DNA of 51,061 nt from Bacillota bacterium (GCA_023443315.1 JAEZVA010000035.1:1-51061); one strand, 5' to 3'. Positions 30,355 through 39,849 are shown, counted from the first letter of the stretch. Notes: a model not told the origin generated them from the sequence alone. A program made the numbers and translations.

Positions 30355-31488
30355 TTACACGTACTCTATGCGTACAGCCCCTGCCTGCAGGCGCAAAGAT
30401 TCTGCGGCACCGTCTATTGAAACGTCCCCGCGGCGGATTTCTAGAAGCTCATAGCCCTCATACAGATCAAAGGGACGCTTAGAAAAACACAGCCGATGGG
30501 TGGTGGTGATTTCCTGCGCCGCAGTCATTACGGCGGCAATCTCCTGTTCGCTTCCCAGTGCGTACAGGCACACCGCTTTTGGTATATGGTCGGCAGGCAT
30601 GCGCATCAGGTTGATGCAGGGGCGGCAGAGTGCCGCATGCAACAGCTTCTTTTGCGCGGGGCTGTCTGACGGGGTGTAACAGATATGAAGGATGTCATCC
30701 GTTAGTGTGTATAGAAAACGGTCTACCTCGTTACCCGCTAGGGCAGTATACAACGCCTTTGCATCCTCCTCAGGAATGTAAGCAAGCTCGGTCCAACGGT
30801 TATCGGACGGGTGATACAGCGCACCACCCCCCATAACAATGGCGGGGAGGTTAAGCTTTAGCTCGTCAAACACCTTTGGAAAAAACGGCGGCATGTGCAC
30901 GCTAAAAACGGAAACCGAGCGCCGCAGATCGGTTAATCGGTTAATGGCAACCTTTTTATGGTCGCTCATCTCGCCGTCTAGGTCGTACAGATATAAGGTG
31001 TCCCTGCGCTTGCGTATGGGCAACTGCACCGCGTTAACGCCCACAGAGACAAAGATACCGATGAGTGTATCGATAATTCGGTTGAGTGCAAATACATACG
31101 CTACACCAACCTCACCCAAGGTTACGGAGGTGGATAAAAAAACCACACAGGTAATCGCCGCCGCCGAGGGCATTCTAATTACAAGGGTCAAATAGATAAG
31201 TAGGACGATGCACGCGGAGATGGTTAGATATTTTAGCGTCTGCGGCGCGTCAGGGTACAGCGAATGCTCGGCCATAAGCAGCAGCATACCCGCAAGACCG
31301 CCGAACAGAGTGGCAACGGTTCGGTAAAGCGACAGCTTAAGGCTATCCGAAACAGAAGGCTGCATGCAGATGATGGCGGCAATTGCCGAGTAGTAGGGTG
31401 TTCCCGCCGAACCGCGCAGGGGAGAGATTAATAAACAAAGGAACACGGCAATAGCAGTCTTAATAATTCTCATGCCGATGTTTGGCAT
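30355..31488 (-). CDS. Aromatic acid exporter-like membrane protein fused to a degenerate HAD domain
   Basis: A 377-residue protein. Residues about 1-155 form an ArAE/FUSC-type membrane domain with six hydrophobic segments and the family motif GTPYYSAIAAIICMQPS followed by RTVATLFGGLAG. From residue 165 a soluble domain begins LYLYDLDGEMSD, which resembles the HAD start DxDGT, and continues with IVMGGGALYHP and a Cof-like cap. It ends at EIRRGDVSIDGAAESL, just before the point where HAD phosphatases carry GDxxND. The catalytic Thr is Glu and motif IV is missing, so the domain is probably a sensor, not an enzyme. Confidence 0.75.
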   Translation of the reverse strand: MPNIGMRIIKTAIAVFLCLLISPLRGSAGTPYYSAIAAIICMQPSVSDSLKLSLYRTVATLFGGLAGMLLLMAEHSLYPDAPQTLKYLTISACIVLLIYLTLVIRMPSAAAITCVVFLSTSVTLGEVGVAYVFALNRIIDTLIGIFVSVGVNAVQLPIRKRRDTLYLYDLDGEMSDHKKVAINRLTDLRRSVSVFSVHMPPFFPKVFDELKLNLPAIVMGGGALYHPSDNRWTELAYIPEEDAKALYTALAGNEVDRFLYTLTDDILHICYTPSDSPAQKKLLHAALCRPCINLMRMPADHIPKAVCLYALGSEQEIAAVMTAAQEITTTHRLCFSKRPFDLYEGYELLEIRRGDVSIDGAAESLRLQAGAVRIEYV

Positions 31489-31684
31489 CGCAATACACGC
31501 CTTTCTTTGTATTGTGTGTAAAAAGCGATTATTCGATAAAGGTGGAGATAAAAGTCTGCGTTAATCCCATATGGGAAAGCGTTCAATCCGTCTTATACAG
31601 ATTTCTAATCGTACTATAGCATAAAGATAACCTCATTGTATCACACAACAGTAAAAACACAACCTGTTTTTACAAAATGTGCAC

Positions 31685-31700
31685 ATACAATATATTGTGT
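31685..31700. promoter_or_regulatory. NrdR box
   Basis: ATACAATATATTGTGT matches the NrdR consensus (ACACWATATWTWGTGT-like). It lies 16 nt upstream of the nrdD -35 box, as expected for repression of ribonucleotide reductase genes. A clear second box was not found. Confidence 0.65.
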
Positions 31701-31716
31701 ACACACTAAATTTCTA

Positions 31717-31745
31717 TTGACTTTTCTACCAACATGCAGTATTAT
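31717..31745 (+). promoter_or_regulatory. Promoter of nrdDG
   Basis: TTGACT, 17 nt, TATTAT on the plus strand. The 140-nt leader has one 8-nt-arm hairpin (CTATCACC/GGTGATAG, about 31780-31802). The remaining 31489-31680 region holds a TCCCATATGGGA palindrome near 31567 and nothing else I can support. Confidence 0.7.
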
Positions 31746-31889
31746 CATTATACGCCTATGACAAAGGGTAACGGCGCCCCTATCACCCAAACACGGTGAT
31801 AGCACGCGTTTATAATATACTAAATAAGTGTAGTACTCACAACGCGCCCTGCTGCGCGTAATCTTTAGGGAAAGAAGTGACGTGAAGAG

Positions 31890-34226
31890 ATGACAACGAC
31901 AATCTCCACCATCAAAAAGAGAAACGGGGAACTGGTGCCGTTTGACAGCGATAAGATTCGCATCGCCTTAAAAAAGGCGAACGCCAGTGTAGAAGGCGAA
32001 GCGATGAGTGATGCACAGCTAAACGAGCTGACCGCAAAGGTCGTACAGCTTGCCGCCGCATCGAACGAACCCCCTTCCGTCGAACAGGTACAGGATATTG
32101 TAGAGGAGACGCTTATCGCCTTTGGCTATGCCAAAACGGCCAAGGCATACATCCTTTACAGGGCGGAGCACGCGAAGATTCGTCAAAGCGAAGGCGATTT
32201 GATGGATATCTATAAAGAGCTTACCTTTGCCTACTCCAAGGACGTTGATCTAAAGCGCGAAAACGCAAACATCGATGCCGACACCGCAATGGGCACCATG
32301 CTCAAGTACGGCTCGGAGGGCGCAAAGTACTTTATCGACAACTATATTCTGCCCAAGGAGATTGCCGCCGCGCACATCAACGGAGACATTCACATCCACG
32401 ACAAGGACTTTTATATGCTCACCGAGACCTGCTGCCAGATTGACCTAATCAAGCTGTTCTCGGGCGGTTTTTCTACCGGTCACGGCAACCTGCGCGAGCC
32501 CAACGATATCCAAAGTTACTCCGCGCTTGCGTGTATCGCAATACAGGCAAACCAGAACGAGATGCACGGCGGGCAGAGCATCCCCAACTTTGATTACGCG
32601 ATGGCACTTGGCGTTACCAAGACGTTTGCGCGCTACTACTACAAGGCGATGGCGCAGTATCTGCGCGTTCGCTTCCTGCTTTCGGCCGAAACGGCAAGCG
32701 AAGCGGTTGCAAAGGCAAAAAGAGAGGTTTCGGTTGAGCTTAAAATGGCAAACTCCGAAGCGTATAAAGCGGCGCTTACCCCCTGCCTGGTAGCCTCTGG
32801 TCTGTTGCCCGACGCCGATGAGAACATTGTCGGCGCGTTGCACGCCTATGCCTACGAGACGGCGATTGCCGATACCAAGCGTGCCACCCATCAGGCGATG
32901 GAGGCGTTTGTGCACAACCTCAACACCATGAACTCCCGCGCGGGCGCACAGGTTCCGTTTAGCTCGGTAAACTACGGAACAGACACCTCACCCGAGGGTC
33001 GCATTGTAATAGAAAACCTGCTTCTCGCCACCGAAGAAGGTCTTGGCGGCGGAGAGACCCCCATCTTTCCCGTGCAGATATTCAAGGTGAAGGAGGGCAT
33101 CAACTACAACGAGGGCGACCCCAACTACGACCTGTTTAAGCTTGCGATGCGTTGCTCCGCAAAGCGCCTGTTCCCAAACTTCAGCTTTTTGGACGCGCCC
33201 TTTAACCTTGCCTATTATAAAGAGGGCGACTACAACAGCGAGGTTGCGTATATGGGCTGCCGTACCCGCGTGCTTGGCAACAGCCACGATAAAACCCGCG
33301 AGGTCACCTGCGGGCGCGGAAACCTCAGCTTTACCTCGATTAACCTGCCGCGCATCGGCATAGAGGCAAAGGGCGACATTGGCCGCTTTTATGAGATATT
33401 AGATAAGCGCATTGATCTGGTGGTCTCTCAGCTGCTGCATCGCTTCCAGATACAGTGCTCCAAAAAGGGACGCAACTACCCGTTCTTGATGGGGCAGGGC
33501 GTGTGGATTGATTCCGAAGGCCTTGGTCCCGACGACAGCGTAGCCGAGGTGCTTAAGCACGGCACGCTCAGCATCGGCTTTATCGGGCTTGCCGAAACGC
33601 TTAAGGCGCTTACCGGCAAACACCATGCCGAGAGCGAGGAGAGCCAGCGCATCGGGCTTGAGATTATAAATCATATGAGAAAGCGGGTGGATGACGAATC
33701 CGAAAAGACGGGGCTGAATTTCACACTGCTTGCCACCCCCGCTGAGGGACTGAGCGGGCGGTTTGTGCGCATCGACCGTAAGCAGTACGGCGACCTGCCC
33801 GGCGTTACCGACCGCGACTACTACACCAACTCCTTCCATGTGCCGGTGTACTATCCCATCAAGGCGTACCAAAAGATTGCGATAGAGGCGCCCTACCACG
33901 CGCCGACCAACGCAGGGCACATCAGCTACATCGAGATGGACGGCGATACCTCCAAAAACCTAGAGGCATTTGAGTCGGTGATTCGCGCCATGAAGAACGC
34001 GGGTATGGGCTACGGCTCGGTGAACCACCCTGTAGACCGCGACCCCATCTGCGGCTACAACGGCATCATTGACAACGAGTGCCCCCACTGCAATCGTTCC
34101 GAAAACGACGGCGGACCGAAGTTCCAGCGTATCCGTCGCATAACCGGGTACCTTGTGGGCACCATCGACCGTTGGAACAACGCCAAAAGCTCCGAAGAGA
34201 GGGACAGACTAAAACATGGGATATAA
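31890..34226 (+). CDS. nrdD: Anaerobic ribonucleoside-triphosphate reductase
   Basis: A 778-residue class III reductase. An N-terminal ATP-cone (residues about 1-95, IKKRNGELVPFDSDKI) gives allosteric control. The catalytic core includes CCQIDL, and the C-terminal zinc site has CGYNG...CPHC. The glycyl radical is in RRITGYLVGTIDRWN. It makes deoxyribonucleotides without oxygen. The stop overlaps the activase gene by 11 nt. The ribosome binding site is weak (GAAGAG). Confidence 0.97.
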   Translation: MTTTISTIKKRNGELVPFDSDKIRIALKKANASVEGEAMSDAQLNELTAKVVQLAAASNEPPSVEQVQDIVEETLIAFGYAKTAKAYILYRAEHAKIRQSEGDLMDIYKELTFAYSKDVDLKRENANIDADTAMGTMLKYGSEGAKYFIDNYILPKEIAAAHINGDIHIHDKDFYMLTETCCQIDLIKLFSGGFSTGHGNLREPNDIQSYSALACIAIQANQNEMHGGQSIPNFDYAMALGVTKTFARYYYKAMAQYLRVRFLLSAETASEAVAKAKREVSVELKMANSEAYKAALTPCLVASGLLPDADENIVGALHAYAYETAIADTKRATHQAMEAFVHNLNTMNSRAGAQVPFSSVNYGTDTSPEGRIVIENLLLATEEGLGGGETPIFPVQIFKVKEGINYNEGDPNYDLFKLAMRCSAKRLFPNFSFLDAPFNLAYYKEGDYNSEVAYMGCRTRVLGNSHDKTREVTCGRGNLSFTSINLPRIGIEAKGDIGRFYEILDKRIDLVVSQLLHRFQIQCSKKGRNYPFLMGQGVWIDSEGLGPDDSVAEVLKHGTLSIGFIGLAETLKALTGKHHAESEESQRIGLEIINHMRKRVDDESEKTGLNFTLLATPAEGLSGRFVRIDRKQYGDLPGVTDRDYYTNSFHVPVYYPIKAYQKIAIEAPYHAPTNAGHISYIEMDGDTSKNLEAFESVIRAMKNAGMGYGSVNHPVDRDPICGYNGIIDNECPHCNRSENDGGPKFQRIRRITGYLVGTIDRWNNAKSSEERDRLKHGI

Positions 34227-34728
34227 GCTTACGGTGTCGGGTATAGTGGAAGAATCTGCGGTGGACGGTCCCGGGCTGCGTTATACGGTATTTACCCAAG
34301 GCTGCCCCCACGCTTGCCCAGGCTGCCACAACCCACAAACCCATCCGTTTGAAGGTGGTAAGCTGGTCGATACCGACGACCTGTTGCGAGACATTCTGGA
34401 AAACCCCCTGCTCAGCGGTGTGACCTTTAGCGGCGGCGAGCCGTTTTGTCAGCCCGAGCCGCTCGCGATGCTTGCAAAAGCGGTGCATGAGCGCACAGGA
34501 TTGAGTGTCATCACCTACTCCGGCTACACGTGGGAGGAGCTGATTTCTAACCCAAACCCCGCCGTGCACGCCCTGCTGGAGCAAACCGACATCCTGATTG
34601 ACGGGCGATATATCGAGCAGCAGCGCGATTTGACGCTCCGCTTTCGCGGCAGCAAAAACCAGCGGGTGCTCAATGTGAAGAGAAGCCTTGCGGAAGGTAA
34701 GCCAGTCGCCGCAGACGGGAACTGGTAA
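34216..34728 (+). CDS. nrdG: Anaerobic ribonucleotide reductase activating protein
   Basis: A 170-residue radical SAM activase. The CX3CX2C cluster motif is CPHACPGC at about residues 30-37, with the SAM-binding GG pair in TFSGGEPF. It installs the glycyl radical on NrdD. It overlaps nrdD by 11 nt, so expression is coupled. Confidence 0.97.
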   Translation: MGYKLTVSGIVEESAVDGPGLRYTVFTQGCPHACPGCHNPQTHPFEGGKLVDTDDLLRDILENPLLSGVTFSGGEPFCQPEPLAMLAKAVHERTGLSVITYSGYTWEELISNPNPAVHALLEQTDILIDGRYIEQQRDLTLRFRGSKNQRVLNVKRSLAEGKPVAADGNW

Positions 34729-34760
34729 TACGAAGGTTTGTCTCGTTTGGAGGGTGGAAG

Positions 34761-35609
34761 ATGCCGCACACAATCTGCATCGCTGTCGTTCAGCATAGGT
34801 ACGTTGGCACACTGGAACAGAACACAAGAGACTGTCTTACTGCGGTGGAACAAGCAAAGGCACTGGGCGCGGATCTCGTTTTGTTTCCTGAGTGCGCGCT
34901 TACCGGCTATCGTCTGCCGATCACGAATGAGGACGCGTTGCCGGATGACAGCGTGTATATCAGGCAGTTTGTGGACAAGGCAAAAAGTGCAAAAGTCGGC
35001 ATTGTTATTACCGCGTTTACAAGGGGAACAGCAAAACCCAGAAACGCCGCGTTTGTGATTGATAAAAGCGGTCATATCGTCTTAAAATACGATAAGGTTC
35101 ACACCTGCGATTTTTCAGATGAAGCTTGCCTTGAGAGCGGGGACGAATTTAAGGTATGCGAGTTTGAGGGTGTTCGGATCGGCATTATGATCTGTTATGA
35201 CCGTGAGTACCCAGAAAGCGCCCGCGTTTTAATGTTAAAGGGCGCGGAGCTGATTTTGGTTCCCAACGATTGCTGTTTGATGGAGCCGAGGGTGCAGGCC
35301 TTGTCCACCCGCGCGTATGAGAACATGGTCGGGGTCGTAATGGCCAACCCCCCGGGGAACAATGCGGGGCGCTCCTGTGCGTACTCGCCTATCTGCTGGG
35401 AAAATGACGAAATAGCCGTTGATAATACGGTGTTTTTGGCGGACGACCACACCGACGGCATCTTTTTAGCTAGGTACGATATGGATAGGCTAAGAGATTA
35501 TCGAAGCCGGGAGATGATGGGCAACACCTACCGCAAGGTGAAAGCTTATGCACCGTTGCTGGCTGCCGAAATAGACGCTCCGTTTATACGAACAAACCAA
35601 TCGAGATAG
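34761..35609 (+). CDS. Carbon-nitrogen hydrolase (nitrilase superfamily)
   Basis: A 282-residue nitrilase-fold amidohydrolase. The catalytic triad is E44 (LFPECAL), K112 (KYDKVH) and C145 (IMICYDREYPE). Members act on N-carbamoyl compounds, omega-amides or small amides, and the substrate cannot be read here. GGAGGG lies upstream of the ATG. It is 32 nt after nrdG but probably functionally separate, and a terminator follows at 35665. Confidence 0.9.
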   Translation: MPHTICIAVVQHRYVGTLEQNTRDCLTAVEQAKALGADLVLFPECALTGYRLPITNEDALPDDSVYIRQFVDKAKSAKVGIVITAFTRGTAKPRNAAFVIDKSGHIVLKYDKVHTCDFSDEACLESGDEFKVCEFEGVRIGIMICYDREYPESARVLMLKGAELILVPNDCCLMEPRVQALSTRAYENMVGVVMANPPGNNAGRSCAYSPICWENDEIAVDNTVFLADDHTDGIFLARYDMDRLRDYRSREMMGNTYRKVKAYAPLLAAEIDAPFIRTNQSR

Positions 35610-35664
35610 CAAGTCGTTTGTATTTAAAGGTCGCGTACACCCGCAAACGGGTTGTAAACGAAAG

Positions 35665-35697
35665 AACGGATGCAGATTGTTGAAATCTGCATCCGTT
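35665..35697 (+). terminator. Terminator between the nitrilase and feo genes
   Basis: Fourteen-nt arms AACGGATGCAGATT and complement around 5 nt, then TTTTGCG. It may also serve the convergent feo operon. Confidence 0.8.
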
Positions 35698-35721
35698 TTG
35701 CGTCGTGTGTTCTGTTTTACA

Positions 35722-35901
35722 CTATCGTTTGTGTAAGGAGGCACCTTTGTCGTCCTCCTGCTTTTCTACAAAACAGCCGCCCGAACAGGTCTTGGAAGCG
35801 GAACAGCCAACACATTTGCCTTGCTTCGCTTTTTTAATGCTGTACACAGCGGCGAGAACAAAACAGGCGATAACAAGACCGCCGATGATATAGGTAGCCA
35901 T
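35722..35901 (-). CDS. FeoB-associated Cys-rich membrane protein
   Basis: A 59-residue protein with one N-terminal membrane segment (YIIGGLVIACFVLAAVYSI) and a cytoplasmic cysteine cluster (CVGCSASKTCSGGC). This is the PF12669-type small partner found after feoB. It may take up or pass on ferrous iron. The start at 35901 is set by AAAGGA 8 nt upstream. The longer frame from 35949 is not supported. Confidence 0.88.
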   Translation of the reverse strand: MATYIIGGLVIACFVLAAVYSIKKAKQGKCVGCSASKTCSGGCFVEKQEDDKGASLHKR

Positions 35902-35962
35902 AAAAATGGTCCTTTCTCCGCGCGTTACAATGGGGATACGCTTAGCCACGCGGGGCTGATTA

Positions 35963-38104
35963 TTATGCGCGCACCTTCTCTTTTACGGGTGCTGTGGCGG
36001 CCTTTGGGTTATAGGAACGCACCACCAGCCAGATGATACCGCAGATGAGAAGGATTGCAAGAGCAGTCAAAACATTAAAGCCGACGCCAAGGAACAATAC
36101 GCTGCCAAGCTGGTTAATAATAAACGCAACCACATAGGCAAGCAGGGTTTGGTACGCAATGGCGATTGCCGTCCACTTCCATCCGCCAATCTCGCGCTTC
36201 ATCGCGCCAATAGCGGCAAAGCAGGGGGGATTAAACAGGTTAAACGCAAGGAATGCATAGCCGCTTACCGCGGTAAACATCGTAGCAATGCCTGAAAGCA
36301 GGGTAGGGTCGTCCTCGGCGGCCTCGGCAAGACCGAACAGCACGCCAAAGGCGGCGACGGCGTTCTCTTTGGCAACCAGCGCACTGATGGTAGCGACAGC
36401 GCCCTGCCATGTGCCAAACCCAAGCGGGGCAAACAGCGGAGCAACAATGCTGCCCAGCGTTGCAAGCATGCTATCGGCGGAGTTTTCCACCATCTGCATG
36501 TTCCATCCAAAGTTAGAAAGAAACCAGATGATACCACACGCCACAAAGATAACGGTAAACGCCTTTACTACAAACGCCTTGCCACGCTCCCACACATGCA
36601 GCAATACGCCCTTGATGCTGGGTATGTGGTACTGCGGCAGCTCCATTACAAACGGAGCGAGGTCGCCACCAAACAGGCGGGACTTTTTCAGGATGATGCC
36701 AGACAGGATTATCATGCCTACGCCAAGGAAGTAGGCGCTGGGGGCAACCCACCACGCACCGGGGAAGAACGCACCGGCAATCAGCGCAATGATAGGCAGC
36801 TTCGCTCCGCACGGAACAAAGGTGGTGAGCATAATGGTCATGCGGCGATCCTTCTCGTTTTCGATGGTGCGGGTCGCCATAATGCCGGGTACGCCGCAGC
36901 CCGAACTGATGAGCATTGGGATAAACGACTTGCCCGAAAGCCCAAACCGACGGAAGATGCGGTCCATAATAAACGCAACACGCGCCATATATCCGCAGTC
37001 CTCTAAGATGGAGAGGAAGAAGAATAGAATAAACATCTGCGGCACAAAGCCAAGCACCGCGCCAACACCACCGATGATGCCGTCAACGATTAGCCCCATC
37101 AACCAGGGTGCTGTGCCAGCGTTTTCAAGCCAGATGGAGACGTTGCCTGCGATAATCTCGCCGAACAGGGTGTCGTTTGCCCAATCGGTCACAATGGTGC
37201 CAAGGCTTGTTACCGATACATAGTACACCACAAACATCACTGCGGCAAAGATGGGCAGCGCAAGCCAGCGGTTTGTCACAACGCGGTCGATCTGATCCGA
37301 ACGGCTAAACGAACGTTTCTTTTTGCGGCAGCAGGTCTTTACGACCTCGGTTATGTACTCGTATCGCTCGTTTGTTATAATGCTCTCGGCGTCATCGTCA
37401 AGCGTTGCTTCACTTTTTGCTATAACGTCCTCAATCTTCTTTAGGACATCCGCAGAAAGGGCGGTCTGTTCGAGAACCTTTTCGTCACGCTCGTACAGCT
37501 TTACGGCATACCAGCGCGGGTTGTCGGCAAGTTCCTCGGGCAGAAGCGATGTAATCTCGGCAAGCGCAGTCTCTACCGGATTGCTAAACACACTAACAGG
37601 TTTTGCCGCTACCTTGCTGTTTGCCGCGGCAATCGCCTTTTCGCTCACCTCGGCAAGCCCAGTTCCCCTGAGCGCGGAGGTCTCGACTACCTCACAGCCT
37701 AAGGTGGCGGTAAGCTTTGCGGCGTTGATGGTATCGCCCGATTTTGCTACGATATCCATCATGTTTAGTGCAATAACAACAGGAACCCCCGCTTCGAGCA
37801 GCTGGGTGGTCAGATACAGGTTGCGTTCTATGTTGGAGGCGTCTACCAAATTGATGACAGCATCGGGATTTTCACCGATTAAAAAGTCGCGGGCGACAAC
37901 CTCCTCTAGCGTATAGGGGGAAAGCGAGTAGATGCCCGGCAGGTCGACGATGGTAACATCCTTGTGCCCCTTAAGCTTGCCTTCTTTTTTCTCTACCGTA
38001 ACACCTGGCCAGTTTCCCACGTACTGTGTGCTGCCCGTAAGCTGGTTAAACATCGTAGTTTTGCCGCAGTTTGGGTTGCCGGCAAGGGCGATTTTTAAAG
38101 CCAT
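35963..38104 (-). CDS. feoB: Ferrous iron transport protein B
   Basis: A 713-residue FeoB. The N-terminal GTPase has G1 GNPNCGKTT, the G3 region DLPGIYSL and G4 ALNMMDIV, followed by a spacer domain. The membrane core has about 10 segments with two gate repeats, including ISSGCGVPGIMATRT and FVPCGAKLPI. It imports Fe2+. ATG 38104 is preferred, although 38116 is possible because AAAGG abuts it. It is preceded by two feoA genes and followed by the Cys-rich partner. Confidence 0.97.
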   Translation of the reverse strand: MALKIALAGNPNCGKTTMFNQLTGSTQYVGNWPGVTVEKKEGKLKGHKDVTIVDLPGIYSLSPYTLEEVVARDFLIGENPDAVINLVDASNIERNLYLTTQLLEAGVPVVIALNMMDIVAKSGDTINAAKLTATLGCEVVETSALRGTGLAEVSEKAIAAANSKVAAKPVSVFSNPVETALAEITSLLPEELADNPRWYAVKLYERDEKVLEQTALSADVLKKIEDVIAKSEATLDDDAESIITNERYEYITEVVKTCCRKKKRSFSRSDQIDRVVTNRWLALPIFAAVMFVVYYVSVTSLGTIVTDWANDTLFGEIIAGNVSIWLENAGTAPWLMGLIVDGIIGGVGAVLGFVPQMFILFFFLSILEDCGYMARVAFIMDRIFRRFGLSGKSFIPMLISSGCGVPGIMATRTIENEKDRRMTIMLTTFVPCGAKLPIIALIAGAFFPGAWWVAPSAYFLGVGMIILSGIILKKSRLFGGDLAPFVMELPQYHIPSIKGVLLHVWERGKAFVVKAFTVIFVACGIIWFLSNFGWNMQMVENSADSMLATLGSIVAPLFAPLGFGTWQGAVATISALVAKENAVAAFGVLFGLAEAAEDDPTLLSGIATMFTAVSGYAFLAFNLFNPPCFAAIGAMKREIGGWKWTAIAIAYQTLLAYVVAFIINQLGSVLFLGVGFNVLTALAILLICGIIWLVVRSYNPKAATAPVKEKVRA

Positions 38105-38239
38105 GTTCAGGTTCATCCTTTCCGTTATAACAAGGTCAAATTAGCCTATGCTAACCAGTCGGCTTTAATAAAAGGAGACGTACTCACCGCGTAGTGCGGT
38201 GTTGCTCCTGATGCCAAAAGCCTAATTGGTTTTGCATAA

Positions 38240-38464
38240 TCAATCGGTAACCAGTATCTTTTCCGCTTCGCTTTTGCGAATGGATAACTCGTAGCCCCTG
38301 ACTGTAACCTCAATTGGGTCGCCCAGCGGTGCCACCTTGCGTACAAACACTTCGGTGCCCTTCGTGATACCCATGTCCATAATACGGCGTTTTACGGCGC
38401 CTTCGCCTGTAAGCTTTAGTACGGTTGCGGTCTGCCCGCACGGAATATCCTTGAGTGTTGCCAT
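38240..38464 (-). CDS. feoA: FeoA domain protein (second)
   Basis: A 74-residue SH3-like FeoA with the pattern MATLKDIPCGQTATVLKL, RRIMDMGITKGTEVFV and YELSIRKSEAEKI. It assists FeoB. GGAGGAG 9 nt upstream sets the start at 38464; the longer frame to 38554 is unsupported. The 220 nt between the two feoA genes hold no convincing gene. Confidence 0.92.
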   Translation of the reverse strand: MATLKDIPCGQTATVLKLTGEGAVKRRIMDMGITKGTEVFVRKVAPLGDPIEVTVRGYELSIRKSEAEKILVTD

Positions 38465-38684
38465 CGTAGTCGTCTCCTCCCCATTCCCAAAAATCCATAT
38501 CCCAAAGCGCGTACAATGCGCGCCATGATATACCGAGTTGCTTATAACGCTCACAAAAGAATCTTTGTAAAAGCCATGAATTCAAGCTTTTACTCTTTTT
38601 TTCGAGCGTTGATACTGTTGATTTGCCGTAAAAAAATGGCATACGGTCAAAGCAAATGGCATAACCGCCCCTTATCCGAGGTAG

Positions 38685-38894
38685 TTATACCATAATACGA
38701 ATAGCCATCCCTTTGTCTATTGCAACGCGGGAGCCTTTTACATTTACAATCATGTTTCCGCCCAGTTCCGATACAACGGTAATGTGCTCGCCCTCTACAA
38801 AGCCAAGGCTTTCGAGGTAACGTTTGGTGTCGTCGCGACCGGTAATGCGCTTGATCTGGTTTTCGGATCCGATGCCTGCCATGGTAAGCGGCAT
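38685..38894 (-). CDS. feoA: FeoA domain protein (first)
   Basis: A 69-residue FeoA with MPLTMAGIGSEN, RYLESLGFVEGEHITVV and VAIDKGMAIRIMV. ATG 38894 is chosen, 8 nt from GAGGGGG; an ATG at 38900 is too close. It is the first gene of the feo operon. Confidence 0.9.
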   Translation of the reverse strand: MPLTMAGIGSENQIKRITGRDDTKRYLESLGFVEGEHITVVSELGGNMIVNVKGSRVAIDKGMAIRIMV

Positions 38895-38930
38895 AATCAT
38901 TTCCCCCTCATCCTAAAGGCTTTACATGCC

Positions 38931-38950
38931 GAGTTAGCGAAACCTAACTC
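38931..38950. promoter_or_regulatory. Dyad in the feo leader, DtxR/IdeR-like
   Basis: GAGTTAG-N6-CTAACTC, a perfect 7-nt inverted repeat. It resembles the TTAGGTTAG / CTAACCTAA half-sites of DtxR-family boxes. A second short repeat, ATGG-GTTAG-CCAT, lies in the promoter spacer. Confidence 0.5.
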
Positions 38951-38959
38951 CTTATCATT

Positions 38960-38988
38960 AGTTTACTATGGCTAACCCATTTTGTCAA
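38960..38988 (-). promoter_or_regulatory. Promoter of the feo operon
   Basis: TTGACA (38988-38983), 17 nt, TAAACT (38965-38960) on the minus strand. Upstream, 38989-39211 has no gene. It holds a strong GGAGGG near 39117 that lacks a start codon. Confidence 0.65.
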
Positions 38989-39211
38989 CTAGTATATTGC
39001 TGTTTTTTTAACAACATTACAATATAAAATCAGTAATGATGTCAATAAAAACCGGCGTGAAGTATCGGTGTTAGCTTAGTATCTGCATGCAACTAGCGGG
39101 CTATAAAAAGGGAAAGGAGGGAATACTAGACAAGCGCAAAAGACGTTAGTATAATGGCGGTTAAGCAGGAAAACTAATAACAGTCCAATCATATGTTAAC
39201 TCACTCAACAA

Positions 39212-39252
39212 AAGAGAGCAAAACCCTATAATATCAAGGGTTCTGCTCTCTC
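39212..39252 (-). terminator. Terminator of the membrane protein gene
   Basis: GAGAGCA and TGCTCTC outer arms with ACCCT/AGGGT inner pairs, then CTTTTGTTG on the minus strand. Confidence 0.75.
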
Positions 39253-39261
39253 AAACTCTAA

Positions 39262-39849
39262 TCACTGTTCTTTTTTAGGTTGCATGAGTAAATATAAAAC
39301 TACAATTTGAACAACAGGAGATAAAATGGCATTGACCCACACAACTCCTAAAGTGGGGATTTTTGAGAATATAAAAGCAAAAAACACCGCAACTAGACTA
39401 CATGCTAAAAAGATTGTTAGGTTATTCTTTAAAAATAGAGAAAAGGTCATTTTAGTTTTCTTATTTCTAGTAAAGAGACCAACTATACCCACCACTCCAA
39501 AAAGGAAACCACCACTTACAAATTTGACACAAAAATCTGTTCCCTGTTCTTCTGATGAAGTTATATTTGCAAAAATTGTTCTTTCCCTTGCCCTGGTAAG
39601 CTCCTCTAGTATACTCTGATATTCTGCATCGAGTTCTGGGCTATCGTTAATTGTTTCTCCGCTAATCTCTATTAACTTGCTCAAATTGTCCAACCTTTTC
39701 TCCATACGGCTATAGTAGAGGAAATTTGCATCTATATATGGAAATACAATTATGAAAACAATAAGAACAACAATTACTGTTGCCCAAAATACTCTTCTCT
39801 TCTCACCAGTAGCAATTTTACTAATTAAGTCAAATATTTTCTCCCCCAT
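39262..39849 (-). CDS. Hypothetical membrane protein
   Basis: A 195-residue protein with four membrane segments, near residues 22-42 (VFWATVIVVLIVFIIVFPYI), 112-127, 145-163 and 168-188. The extracytoplasmic loop between the first two is helical and charged (residues about 48-95). The start at ATG 39849 is 8 nt from GGGG; the GTG at 39858 is too close. It sits alone between two terminators. Family not recognised. Confidence 0.75.
   Translation of the reverse strand: MGEKIFDLISKIATGEKRRVFWATVIVVLIVFIIVFPYIDANFLYYSRMEKRLDNLSKLIEISGETINDSPELDAEYQSILEELTRARERTIFANITSSEEQGTDFCVKFVSGGFLFGVVGIVGLFTRNKKTKMTFSLFLKNNLTIFLACSLVAVFFAFIFSKIPTLGVVWVNAILSPVVQIVVLYLLMQPKKEQ

Noticed and set aside
38465..38684. 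Coding sequence between the two feoA genes (110-residue frame)
   Set aside because: The frame overlaps the feoA start in another register, has no ribosome binding site and shows an unlikely composition. It is treated as intergenic.
39110..39170. Strong GGAGGG suggesting a small gene upstream of feo
   Set aside because: No ATG, GTG or TTG lies at a usable distance and no sustained frame follows.
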